Shown: positions 47,296 through 58,700 of the stretch, in pieces | How the letters are laid out: each line of letters opens with the position of its first letter | How positions within the stretch are numbered: the first letter of the stretch is position 1 | Source: Cydia pomonella | Lineage: Eukaryota > Arthropoda > Insecta > Lepidoptera > Tortricidae | Assembly (NCBI RefSeq): GCF_033807575.1 | Contig: NC_084703.1 | Location: 8,494,001 to 8,558,000 of the forward strand | Reading direction: 5' to 3' | Length of the DNA: 64,000 nt | Program-made: the position numbers and the translations under genes | The notes under the pieces: generated by a model | What the model saw: the letters and a program-made list of their open reading frames with translations, nothing else | What the model was told of the DNA's origin: nothing | Database searches by the model: none

Positions 47296-48231
47296 AAAAT
47301 AAAATCCTTGTTATTATAGTAGCATAGTGCTTTATACATAACTTCGAGAATTTTTATATAGTTGTTGTCGATGATATTTCAATATTCTCTATTAAATAAA
47401 ACAAATAATTTAATGTGTGTTTAATTTATACGTGTGTACATTTGCTGAACATTAATGGAACCAGAACAAACGAATGAATCCATATAGCGATTTTAGGTAT
47501 GTCAGATTATTATTGATATTTGTAATACGGCTCTGTTGTACAATTCTCACATTACTATTATGCGGTTTTTGTTGTAACAATTTAAATATAAATTTATTAA
47601 CGAAAACACTCATAACAAACAAAATTTTAGGCTTCAAAGTAAAAAACTTAGTATCATATAAAGTGTAAACTGAAATGCTGCCCTAAAAAGCTTGTTTTAA
47701 TCACTGTAACTATGGTCTAACAATTAATTCCTCTCATGCATATAACTTATTCTCTCATGCATATGAAGTAAAAGGTACACGAATCCCTATATAATGTTTA
47801 CCTGAATAGGTATTTTGATGTCGTTGTTTAATGGGATTATAGCGATTAGCGGTTGGGATGTCAACTTAATACCCGGAATAGGTATGGCACGGTATTATGT
47901 GAGCCGGTGAGAACCTAGTCTCATATTTTAGCAATAAATCGTAATACTTGATAAAACACATGTATAAACCAAGTTATGACGGAATTATAATTCCCGATTT
48001 AGCTTAAGAACGATTATTTTGATTAATTAAATGAATATTGACTACCACTCATATTTACTTGATCGTTTCAGGGATTGATAATCAAGAAAATAGTAAACAT
48101 AGTTTCTCTATCTCACATATAAAAATACAGAAATACTTAATCTTCGTTTACCCTCTTAATACGTTTTAATGACATCCTATATTTTCCCATACATACAAGC
48201 TATTTAAAACAAAACTGTGTAAACGTCTAAC

Positions 48232-48500
48232 TGATATCCTCTACAAATGCCCACCTCCCGAGCAGGCTGGTTATAGTGTATTTTCTACTATAGATCATAT
48301 CCATGCGGTAAAGCAATTGATGAAAAAGAGTCACAACCGGCTCCTGTGCATAACATTCGTAGATTAAGAGGCCTTCAATAGTGTCGCACATTGGGCCGTG
48401 TATCACACTCCATCGCTGTTCAATTGATACTCGCTGTATGGATGTGCTCCGGGGGCTATATGTATAGAAGGTTGGGTGGCATTCAAATAAACTAGCGCAC
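48232..48500 (+). pseudogene. RTE-type LINE: reverse transcriptase fragment with stop
   Basis: The + strand translation gives PPEQAGYSVFSTIDHIHAVK then QLMKK, and CITFVD*EAFNSVAHWAVYH, which are RT block 1-2 residues of RTE elements (REQAGFR..fST.DHI, fVDYEKAFDS). The Tyr codon before EAF has become TAA. The YADD block is absent. It lies in the same orientation as the C-terminal piece at 48690 with most of RT deleted between. Confidence 0.75.
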
Positions 48501-48679
48501 ATTCTCAAACGCTCTCTAAGGAGGCTGTGCTAACAATCCGAGTGGCGCAGAGAGCCATCATCAAGCTTCAACACCAAGTAAGGAATGTCTAGATCCGGCG
48601 CTGCTTCAAGGTGCAAGACGCAGAATTAGATGAAGTAGGATCTCATTACCAAACTAAAATGAAATCGGGGAGGGCCTGT

Positions 48680-48868
48680 TGCTAGCCAGAGTAATGGCAG
48701 GTGGACTAAAAAGGAGCGCCTGGCGTGCGTTGTTACCTCGTTTGGTGGACGACATTCGGAAAATTGCCGGTCACTTCTGAATGCGACTTGCTCAGGACCG
48801 AGACAAGTGGCGTACTCAAAGGACAGGAATGGGCAATAAAAGGCTGACATGATGATGATGATAATGAA
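48680..48868 (+). pseudogene. RTE-type LINE: C-terminus and (ATG)n tail
   Basis: The frame reads VDDIRKIAGHF, a TGA where Trp is expected, then MRLAQDRDKWRTQRTGMGNK and RLT with a stop. It is followed at once by ATGATGATGAT. This is the standard RTE ending (DDI...AG..W...AQDR..WR) with a 3' tail of short repeats. It is probably the other end of the element seen at 48232. Confidence 0.75.
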
Positions 48869-48989
48869 TGACACCTTAAAAACTAGGAGCCCTTTTTTCA
48901 AATAGATACCTGTCAGTCGGAGATTAAGGCTGCACTGCCATAATATCGCCACATCGGGTAGACTGATTTATGATTATGATTATGTTGTA

Positions 48990-49325
48990 TAGACTGGCGG
49001 GCGGAGTCACCAAGCCAATTAGAATTAAAAATGAATATATTACAGGTAGTTTTAAAGTCTCGTCTATCGCAAATAAACTCTTTGAAAGCCAAATCCGATG
49101 GCACGGACATATAATGCGTCGAGAAAGGATCATCCGGTAAAAATTGCTCTTGAAATTGACTCAAGCAAACATCTATCAGAACTCCCAAAGGCCGCCTGGT
49201 GGAAAAACCAAGAGAAACTGTCGCTAAAAATACCAGCAACATACTTTGAAAACACATTCAGAGAGCCGATCCCAAACAAAATGGGAAGAGGCACGGAGAA
49301 AGAAAAAGAGGAATTTTCAAAATAT
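48990..49325 (+). pseudogene. second RTE-type LINE fragment, frameshifted
   Basis: One frame gives GGVTKPIRIKNEYITGSFKV then SSIANKLFESQIRWHGHIMR and stops at a TAA near 49138. A second frame continues HPVKIALEIDSSKHLSELPK then AAWWKNQEKLSLKIPAT. Together these match the post-RT region of RTE elements (RNE.I.g.f.VA.I..KL.e.rlRW.GHvmRR, then WW..v..DL). One frameshift and several changes show it is dead. Confidence 0.75.
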
Positions 49326-49329
49326 TGCT

Positions 49330-51820
49330 TTTTTTGTTAGCAGATGTTTGAATGCTTCTGATAGAAATTGTACAAGTAAGTGTGTTACACCCGCTACACA
49401 ATAGCATTATTAAATACTCGTTAGCCGTTAAAATGGTTTCCTGGTTGCGTCCCGGGCTTACCAAGCACGACGTCCTACCAACCTTAAAAGCCTAATACAG
49501 TAATACACCCTGCTCTGCGGCGGCATATTTTATTCAAACCCGTCCACGCCGCGCTAAACATATAAACTCGCAATTTTATTCCACGAGGGAGCGTTTGGGA
49601 CAGAAAATGATAATCGCTAGTGAATACCCTCGCGTTCGGCTACGCATTCGGGGAAATATTTGTCCTTAACGTGACAGGTGGGGTGGGATTTCTACCAAGA
49701 GTACTCAAGGTATCGCTAGTAAGTAGTGAGCAGATCAATTTTATTGGTATTATCATATTTTTCCGACAAGTAGTGTCATACATTCAGAAGATCAGTCAAG
49801 CACGAGGAAAGGCCATTTAATTTTCCTGAAACAATTTATAATCGCATATTGTCAAAAACAATATATTGCTCGCTCCAAAGCTTAAATAGTCATAAGTGTC
49901 ATAACCCAGTCGCTTGACTGGATTTTAAACATAGCTCACCACTTATTTATAGCTATACTGCGTTGACTGTTTGAATTGGTGAAACCAATGGCCGACGAGG
50001 TCTTGATATCGCTATGTATATTAAGGTACCATTAGACCAATTATACATGTCTGAGATAGTTGTATATAATGAATAATGATTATTGCATATTCCTAGATAT
50101 AGTTGTGAAATGTAAGGGAACTCATACATTATACGACTTTTCTCTTTCCGCACATACTATAACATTGCTACACCCTAGTAGGGTCTAACGTTTGTTTTGT
50201 ACCGGTTAGCATAGAAATAGACATAATTTATTCGTAAGCATAAACACAGAAGAGAAAATTATACTGAACAGAAATACATAGGGAGAGAAATACTCTCTCC
50301 AGCGCAGATCTTCCGATGAGACCATCAGGTGAAACATACATACTCATAAATGTGTCCTGTAAACACAACGTTTGTAAGAAATAAATAGTTAAATAATACA
50401 ACATTTTAGCATTGTTGTCCGTCAGTTGTGTTACTTCAATTTTGTTCATTATTATTTCTAGGTCTCTTTAATGTTACCCCGATTGACAGTAATTAGACAG
50501 TGTCTTCACTATCATTATTATTTAGTATCTACGATGCGAATTCTCATGTACTTTAGTGAATTATTCAGTATATAGTAGTGATGCGAGTAAATTCTTATTT
50601 GCAAACCAGCTTCTTCCAATCATCCTTCTTCTAAAATTTTACCTTCCGTTCCATTTAATTCAAAAACTTGATATCAGATTCGTGTATAAATGTCTAACCC
50701 TTTCATTATTTTAAGATGAAAGATTGACAGCTGTTGCTACAGATCTTGGCCGAAATTTCTGAGAGAGATTCTTTGTATTTATTACAAGGGCAGCGAACGG
50801 AATTATTTACTAATAACAATCTGTTCTCAGTCGACAGACAAATGGCCGATTTATTAATTTCCGGATGAAATCGCAACAGGCTGGTTCAGGAAATAAAGGC
50901 ATTTGAGAGTGGTTTACCACAGATAAAACTTGGTTTCCACTCTCGTTTTTATTACGCGATATTTTCTTGTTTTTATCAATTACAAGCGCACTTTACGTCT
51001 TGTCTTATATTAACAATAAATATCGACACATAGATTTGTAATCTTCGTAAATATAACATAGTTTAATTGCTTTTGCAGTTCGGATGTGATATTGGTTATA
51101 ATTATGCCTATAATGAATGGGTAAATGGTAATTAAACTGAGTATGAACTAAAGAAGGGGGGACATGCGATGTTGTCATCTAAGTGGCGTAAGAAAAAAAA
51201 ACACACAACTTCAGATGACTGCTCTTTCTTATAAATTAAATTAAATAGGTCAATTCACTGACGTAGTGACGTATATTTTGCTGTTCATATGTTATAAAGT
51301 ACACATTACATTAAATAAATGTGGTTCATTGTACTTTAAATTAAACTACTATGCTCCGGGGTAAATTAATTCAGCTAGTGTATTTTGCATATGATTGCCG
51401 AGTATCAGCGACTCAAGTCGCGGCCCAGCTCACCTTCCGTCCCCATCTCGTTAAAGGACAAATCCGAGACCTTTTGTCCCCTCGCCAGCGCCTTGGTATC
51501 TCAGCAATCCCTCTTACAAATAACCTTAAGAAATACACATTCGCCTTTACGCCGCTGCCCTACAAGCGTTTACGCAAAATTAAACTGTAACTCGGATAAA
51601 GGACCCACAAAAATCTCAATATACCGGCAACCTTCACCTTAACTCAGAGAAATACCTGTGCACAGAAATATTAAATCCGGCATATATTCCTCTCACTTGT
51701 TTGTCTTCGGAGTTGTTAATGCGGTACGGTAGTAATAGGCTTCCTTTGGGGTTAACTTTATTGAGTGGGAATTCGAACTTTTCTCGGAAATGTATTGTAG
51801 ACTCCGTTTAGGTAACTTTA
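49330..51820. other. non-coding, one exon-like GC-rich patch
   Basis: Mostly AT-rich without recognisable content. The patch 51395-51590 is GC-richer, with two overlapping open frames on the + strand; neither yields a recognisable protein nor has clear splice borders. Confidence 0.3.
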
Positions 51821-51826
51821 CATCGG

Positions 51827-52201
51827 CTCAGGACTGCTTCGTCGACAATACTATTTCGTCACCTTTTTAAATCGTCCACAATGCCATGTCGTCACGTCAT
51901 CTTCGTAACTCGTTCACGTTACTATTTTGACTACAGTCCCAGATGGTCTACATTTTCTATTTTGACCATAGTGATAACTCGTCAACATTGTACCATCCGT
52001 GATCATGACTGCCTTCTATTTACGAGGAAACTTCAGTACTTTTCATTTTGAATTAGTTTTTTCAACTGAAATTTTTGTTGGCCAGTAATTTTGATCTATA
52101 CCAATGCCAGTAATGTGGACTATATAGGAATGTGGACGGGTTAGCACTGTGGACAAGATTGGAAAGTGCCGAAATAGGATTGTGGACGAAGCGGCCCTGA
52201 G
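51827..52201. mobile_element. fold-back element with repeated GTCCACA motifs
   Basis: The left end CTCAGGACTGCTTCGTC then GACAATACTATTTCG is inverted at the right (CGAAATAGGATTGTGGACG, AAGCGGCCCTGAG). Inside both arms a short motif, TCGTCCACA or a one-base variant, recurs roughly every 20-25 bp, pointing inward on each side. There is no coding content. Confidence 0.7.
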
Positions 52202-52228
52202 CCTTGACATTGACTTAGACGTGACTTT

Positions 52229-52593
52229 GGGGGCGTCCATTAATCGCGTCATACGTTTTTGGCTTGTTTTAGACCCCCCCCTCCCCCATGGTGATCTTTG
52301 GTGATATTTTCAGGACCCCCCCCCCCCCCCATCCAATATGACGTGTATTTTTTTCGATAACTAAAGAACAGTTTTCTAAGAAATGAACCTAAGTACACGT
52401 GAAGGATAATAAGGGCGGAAAACTATTATTTTTATTTTATTGACTATAATACAGTATAGCACAGATGAAAAAAAAAATACACGTGATACGTGTCCATACC
52501 CCCCGTCCCCTGTGGTGATCCTTGGTGATTTTTTGCTGACCCCCTCCCCCCCCCCCCCCCCTATACAATATGACGCGATTAATGGACGCCCCC
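52229..52593. mobile_element. MITE with GGGGGCGTCCATTAATCGCG ends, internally duplicated
   Basis: GGGGGCGTCCATTAATCGCG followed by TCATA at the left is perfectly inverted at the right, and TTT flanks both sides (52226-52228, 52594-52596). Between the ends, an ~80-bp block with poly-C runs and TGGTGATC.TTGGTGAT occurs twice in the same orientation (about 52270-52345 and 52498-52575). The element is therefore either two nested copies or an internal duplication. Confidence 0.75.
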
Positions 52594-53399
52594 TTTGTAA
52601 TCTTTTATATTTTGCCACTGTAAGATTTAAAGGGCAAGATTTAAGATTTTATTACTTGACAGCCTTAAATTCGACCTCGACTATTACCGCAGCTTGGAGC
52701 GAGTGGCGCGCCACCTTTCCCAATTATGCGCCAAAATATTGAATAAGTACATTGCGATACGAGTGCGAAAAGTAGAAAATTTGCAACTAGTGGCGATAAA
52801 TTAACGTGTTTATGCGGCCTATGTATTATGTATCATACAGATACAAACGCCGTATAAACAACGCTTGTTCCCTTATACATAGGCAGAGATCGCCTATTGA
52901 CACAACATATTAATTATTTTCAGAGCAATTTAAAACACAATCATATTATTTAATGTCATCCTTCTTTATTATCATTGGAACTCAAACGGCCGAGTCTTGC
53001 TACCTTCATTGTTCCGGTAATTTATTATTTTCCATAAAATCTTCGACAATTGTGTTTTGTATTCTAGCTATCTCGACTATAAAATGAGAAATGAAAGGGA
53101 AGGCGATATCTAGGTAAATGGATGTTTCAATACAATGCATATAAGGTTGCGGAATTTAACAAATGGCAAGGGCTACTTTGTTATATTGGTCGCCGAAACC
53201 AAAGAATACTATGTCAATATGATACTGTTACACAACTACGAGTACTACGACTTTTGAAAGTCTACATAGTTGCTTGATGGCATTCGCTGCTCCTACTCCG
53301 TGCCCGCTAGTTTTTAGTGCGAAATATTTACTCCATATTTTACCCCAGTTGTTGGTTTATTATCCAGTTATACTTTCTGAAACTTCTTAGTGCAACTAC

Positions 53400-53800
53400 A
53401 TTTTTAACCGACTTCAATTTCATAGCAGGAGGTTCTGTATTCGGTTGTGGCTATATTTTTTTTATGTACGTTCACCGATTATTCCGACACCCGTGGTCCG
53501 ATTTGAGTAATTCTTTTTTGTTTGAAAGGAGTTATCTCCAAGTTGGTCCCATTTTATTTTTGGTTCTGATCTGATGATGGGATCCATGAAGAATTGAGGG
53601 AACTCCTAAGTGTTTAAAGGCAAGTGTATATTGAGTTGGGTGTTTTCTTAAGCAAATTGAGCATTTTATCTCAAAAACGATCAATTTGATGAAGTGGATC
53701 TGATGATGATGATTTTTTGATGATAATAATGATGATTATTTTAATGTAGTATGTTCACCGATTACTCGGACAACCGTGGTCCGATTGGTCCATAACAATT
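53400..53800 (+). repeat. dispersed lepidopteran repeat with duplicated motif
   Basis: GACTTCAATTTCATAGCAGG then AGGTTCTGTATTCGG is a common lepidopteran repeat. TTCACCGATTA(T/C)TC.GACA.CCGTGGTCCGATT appears at about 53470 and again at about 53754, with a GATGATGAT array between. It is non-coding. Confidence 0.5.
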
Positions 53801-53809
53801 TTGTGGAGA

Positions 53810-54310
53810 GTTCCCTATCACTTAAAAGCTACAGAACCATTGTTTTAGAGCATTCACGAAATCCTAATTAAGAAACCCTTATCAAGTTTAGGTCGATAAA
53901 ATAATAAAATAATAAATACTCTCATAAATGTATGATGAGCCGCGTCTGTACCCCTTTCCTCATATGACAAGTAGTTAACATTGGCGACACGCGTTTCCCT
54001 TGACCTTTCTCGGTCGCGAGACTGTTTTATTGTTTCCCGAGACATACTTGAGCGTAATTTTAAGTATGACATGTAACTGCTTTCGCTTTTCTCTCTGAGA
54101 TTAAGCGCTTAATGCGCCTTTGACGTATATAAAGCTGGTACTGTCTAGCTAAGGAATGCTATTATGTAGATAATGGCATTACAGGGTTATATTCGTACAT
54201 GATTTCTTCTGTCGGTATGGTTATGTATTTTATCGTTGCAGTGACTCATGCCTCAAGTACAGTCGACGACAAAAATATGTTTACACTTTTGCACCTTGTG
54301 GCAAATGTAA
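53810..54310. other. non-coding, nothing recognised
   Basis: AT-rich sequence lacking exon-like frames. It borders the poly-T edge of the LINE insertion on its right. Confidence 0.35.
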
Positions 54311-54327
54311 ATTGCATTTTTTTTTGA

Positions 54328-55330
54328 GTTTTTTTTTTTATTGATAAAAATGTTTTCATGACATTACAGTTGAACCAATGCGTCACGAAACTTAGACTAA
54401 CAGCAATAATAATTATAAGCATTAACAATTATAAAACAATAATGGCACATTGACAAATTAAATTGGAACAGTTGAGCACCTAGCATCCATCGTCTCACAG
54501 AATCTCAAGCATTCACTATACACTGCCGCCCATCGCCAAGCAAATAGATCGCATTCAGGCGTCGATGCCAGGAGCGCATTGAGCAGTGAAAGGGCGCGGG
54601 GCAGCGGCGAGTTCCTGCGCGATACGGTGCGTGCCGGCGGCACGGCCAACAGGTCGCGTTGTCGTGGTCTGGGGGCCTACCGCAAAAACCGAAATTCGCA
54701 AATTGCGGGGATCTTTCTCTTTTCCTCTTACTGATACGTAATTAGAGTGACAGAGAAAAATGCCCGCAATTGACGAACTTCGATTTTCGCGGTAATAGCC
54801 CTGAAGGCCATTCTCGGGGCGTCCGGAACAAACAGGCGCATGAGACCAGAAACAACTTCGGGACAGTCTGATTCCCCACGCAAGGCTCGGGATGCCATGA
54901 CAAGGAGTTAGTAATTCCGCCTGACCTCCAAGGAATTGTACCCGAGGGAGCCGAGAAGATACTTTGTCGGGTACAGGTACGGATAGAATCCGAATATTTT
55001 TTTATAAAGGAACCTTCAAAACGCTTTCTGGACCTTCTCAAGCAGTAAAGCATACGTCGATTCGTAGGGGTTCCAAATGATCGACGAAGTCTCCAGCTTA
55101 CTCCTTACTAGACCATTGTAAACCATTTTTATAGCCACCGGGTCATGAAAATCGCGGAGGTTTCGGATTACAAAACCCAGCCTTTGAAGAGCTCTTAGCG
55201 AGAGAAAAAATATGTTCGTGAAAAGTTAGCCGTGCATCGAACACTGACGGAAAAGACACGATTTATCGGCTCTGACCCCAGTATATAATGCCCATATATA
55301 GCGGAACGAGAGCGGGTAAATTTATTTACT
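54328..55330 (-). mobile_element. 5'-truncated jockey/CR1-like LINE, interrupted by a MITE
   Basis: On the - strand this reads FDARLTFHEHIF, a frameshift, RALQRLGFVIRNLRDFHDPV then KMVYNGLVRSKLETSSIIWN, and further PTKYLLGSLGYNSLEVRR. After a 130-bp MITE it resumes as RDLLAVPPARTVSRRNSPLP then ALSLLNALL...CDLFAWRW and stops near 54458. About 120 bp of 3' UTR and a poly-A tract (T run at 54328-54340) follow. This is the post-RT region of a LINE related to CR1/jockey types. The frameshift, stops and MITE show it is inactive. The 5' edge is approximate. Confidence 0.8.
54672..54802. mobile_element. ~130-bp MITE inside the LINE
   Basis: The left arm GGGCCTACCGCAAAAACCGA and AATTGCGGG is inverted at the right (CCCGCAATT, TCGATTTTCGCGGTAATAGC then CC). 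The sequence resembles the ends capping the 16.9-21.2 kb complex. It splits the LINE coding region between residues ..RMAFR and R.RQRDLL.., so it inserted later than the LINE. Confidence 0.8.
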
Positions 55331-55369
55331 GGTAATTATTTATTATTGATTTAACAGCATTTTGTTTTA

Positions 55370-55373
55370 TACA
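55370..55373. repeat. TACA target duplication, left
   Basis: TACA flanks the LTR element here and at 60413-60416. Four-base duplications are usual for Ty3/gypsy integrases. Confidence 0.8.
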
Positions 55374-55757
55374 TATAAGATATTGTTTTTATTCGTAATG
55401 ATTTGGACGACACGGTCAATCAAACATAACTGAGTTTCTCTGTAAGAAAAGATTTATTGAATTAATCTACAAGTACCTAAGTTATTCACAAACAGTACAA
55501 GTTAAACAGTAACAAAAATAAACTTTACCTGTAAGAAAAGAAACGACATTTAATGTTATTAATCACAATGTCGATTCTCAAATCACTATTAGCTTTTATT
55601 AAATATTGGTTATTAAATTTATTTTGTCATGACGATGATATGACAGCAGTTCTAGGTTATAATCTACCATAGATTATATAAGCCGTTTATGCCGCGATCT
55701 GCCAGTGACTGATGCGCGGAATAATTTAAATGAAAGAAAATTATATTTTTCTTTACA
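55374..55757 (-). repeat. 3' LTR
   Basis: In element orientation it starts TGTAAAGAAAAATATAATT and ends ACAATATCTTATA. It contains the same promoter-like TTATATAA (55674-55681) and AATAAATC polyadenylation-type signal as the 5' LTR. In this copy it serves as the transcription end. Confidence 0.95.
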
Positions 55758-55770
55758 TCTCCCCCTCCCA
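55758..55770 (-). promoter_or_regulatory. polypurine tract
   Basis: TGGGAGGGGGAGA on the - strand directly abuts the first LTR base. It is the expected primer for plus-strand DNA synthesis. Confidence 0.9.
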
Positions 55771-55791
55771 GTGAAGATAGAAGATAACTAT

Positions 55792-58700
55792 TTACTCATC
55801 TTCATCATGCATGTCAAGCGAAGGGGCTGGAGTTAGTTTAGAGACGTGGAAAAAGTTTGACTCTGATTTCCTATGGTCAGTGCTTATCCTGTAGATTGAG
55901 TTTGATATTTTCCCAATGATTTTATAGGGTCCGATTCTCAATTCGTCAAGCTTTTTCCTATTGAGTTTGTTTCCATTGTCCACGAAAACAGTATCACCAA
56001 CTTCAAAGTCTATATGTTTTCGATTTTTATCATAAATCGTCTTGTTGTACTTGTGTGATTTTAATGTATTCTCCATAGCTTTTTTCCTGTCTTGGGTCAA
56101 ATCATAGTCGGTCTTCTGAAGTTTCAGCTCATTTGGCAGAATTGTGACATCGGTGCCATTTAGAAGATACTTTGGAGCAAATCCAGTGACAGTGTGCTCA
56201 GTTTCATTGTAGTTTTTTACACAGTTCTGTGCTATGGTTGTCCACGCTATTTTAGCGTCACTTTCGTTTATCTTGCATCTGATTTTATTAACTAATGTTT
56301 GATTTAATCTCTCGTTTAGACCATTTGAGAAGGGTGAGTCTACAGCAGTGAAAATAATTGGAATATTTTTTTCATCCAGGAATGCCTTGAAGTCTCTAGA
56401 GTTGATACCAGGGTATTGGTCTGACAGGATCATGCCAATGTCGTTTTCCTCCGCACAGTTTCTCACTAGTTTAATGAAATCATTTGCATTCTGTGTACTT
56501 GACGTCATGATGTAAGCGTACCTAGTGAAATGATCTGATAACAGGTGCAAATATTTCTTGGTCGACCTCGAACCCCCAAATCCTCCAATTGTATCTATGG
56601 AGCAGATTTCGAATGGTTTTGTGGCAGGACCCAAGTGAGACATCAATCCATATTTGTTCTGTCCTCTTGATTTGTTTTTCAAACATACTATACAATTTTT
56701 ACAGATTTTTTTTATGTTTTTTGATAAGTTTTCTGCTGTGTACCACAAGCTAATCATTCTCTGCATTTGTGTGATGCCTATGTGGCCTAGATCTGCATGT
56801 ACATTTTTTATAAATTTTAAACTGAATTGCTCTGATAATATTATTTTCTCTCTTTCTTTAACTTTCTTGTAATAGACATTGTTTCTTGTTATTAATTTGT
56901 CTCTCCTGCTCTGTATATTGACATTGTTAACTTGGTCTATTAAGATATCTTGTAGGGTTATCATATTAACTACTTTTAATTGTTCATCCAGGTTTTCATT
57001 TACTTCTAGGACTGGGTTTCTGCTTAAGCAATCTGCTTCGACGTTGTATTTTCCTGGTGAATATTTAACTTGGAAATCATATTGTGACAGGTAGTACGTT
57101 AGATCGCCTAATTCCTCATCCGTTCTTGACTTTATATTCATATTCTCCAAAGGCTTGTGATCAGAAAAGACAGTAAATTTCCTACCTATCAGCAGATGCT
57201 GCCAATATTTTACACATTCTTTAATTGCCAGGCATTCTAGGTATATAGCTTTCTTCCTTTTTTGAACTTCATTTAGTTTTTTTGAGAAGTATGCCACCGG
57301 TTTTTCTTCATTGTTTTCTTGTGGCTGTTTAAGGACTGCTCCTACTCCTAGTATACTAGCATCTGTGTATATGTGTATAGGTAACTTTGGGTCAAAAATG
57401 GTCAGTATTGGATGAGAACATAATATTTGTTTCATTTCATCAAATGATTCTTGGCATGCCTCAGTCCAGTTAAAGGTTTGTCCTTTTCTCAAAAGGTTAT
57501 GTAATGGTTCCAGTTTGATTGCTATTTGTGGCACATACTTATGATAAAAGTTTATTTTCCCTAAGAATTGCCTCACATTTTTCCTTGTTTTTGGAGTTGG
57601 AAAGTTTTTTATTGATATTAGATTGTCTTTCAAGGGTCTTACCGAATTATTTTGTATTATATGGCCCAAGTACTTAACTGAGTTGGCTGCAAACATACAT
57701 TTGGAAAACTTCAATTTTAAGCCTTCGCTTACAATCGCTTGAAATAGCTGTTCCAGATGTTGGACGTGGTCTGAGAACGATTTTGAGAAAATTAATATGT
57801 CATCAATGTAACAAACCGTGAAATCTCCCAACTTATGTTTCCGAATTATATTGCACATTATTCTTTGAAATATGGCCGGTGACGTCTTTAAGCCAAATGG
57901 CAAGCAAGTCCACTGAAAGTGCCCCTCTTGAGTGACGAAAGCTGTCTTGTGCCTGTCTGTAAGACGCAGAGGTATTGACCAAAATGCTGAATTCAAATCC
58001 AGTGTAGAGAAGAACTTGCAATCTCTAGTTTTTATTATTAGATCCTCAATAAGCGGGAATGGCTGAGACTGTGGAACAACGATTTTATTAAGGTCTCGAA
58101 AGTCTATGCAAAGTCTTGACTTTTTGTTTTCATCTCTTTTATAAGCCAATGTAACTGGAGCTGCGAACGGACTATATGATTCTTCTATTATTTTTTTTCC
58201 CAATAGTTTTCCAATTTGTGTTTCAATCTCCTGTTTGTCTTCAATTGTGCAACGATATGGCCTTTTACTGCAATATTTGTCTATCGATAAGTCAATGTGT
58301 GCTTCATAATCCTTTGCAACTCCAACATCATATTTGTCTTTTGCAAATACAGATTTATTTTTCAATATTAAGTCATCAATCACTGTCCGCTGTTGACAGT
58401 CTAGATGATTTATGCTAATTTCGAAGTTCTCTTCACTGAAGTACTCGTTGAAGTTTATTAATTTATCAGAAATGATTTCCTTAGAAATATCAATATCCGA
58501 CTCACTTGTTTCCTTAGAAACTATTTCACTATGTTGTAAAGGAACATTTTGGCTGATTACTAAATTTTCGTCTTGACATAAGTAAAACGCTTTTATACAG
58601 TCCAATCCGATTAAGAAATCATAAGTGAAATTGTCATTCTCCATAACAAAAATATTCATTGTTTTTTCCACATCAAAAATTTTCACATGAAGTGTAACCA

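Noticed and set aside
55758..55800. Envelope-like third ORF of the LTR element
   Set aside because: Only 35 bp separate the Pol stop from the 3' LTR; there is no room for an envelope gene, so the element is a retrotransposon and not an insect retrovirus.
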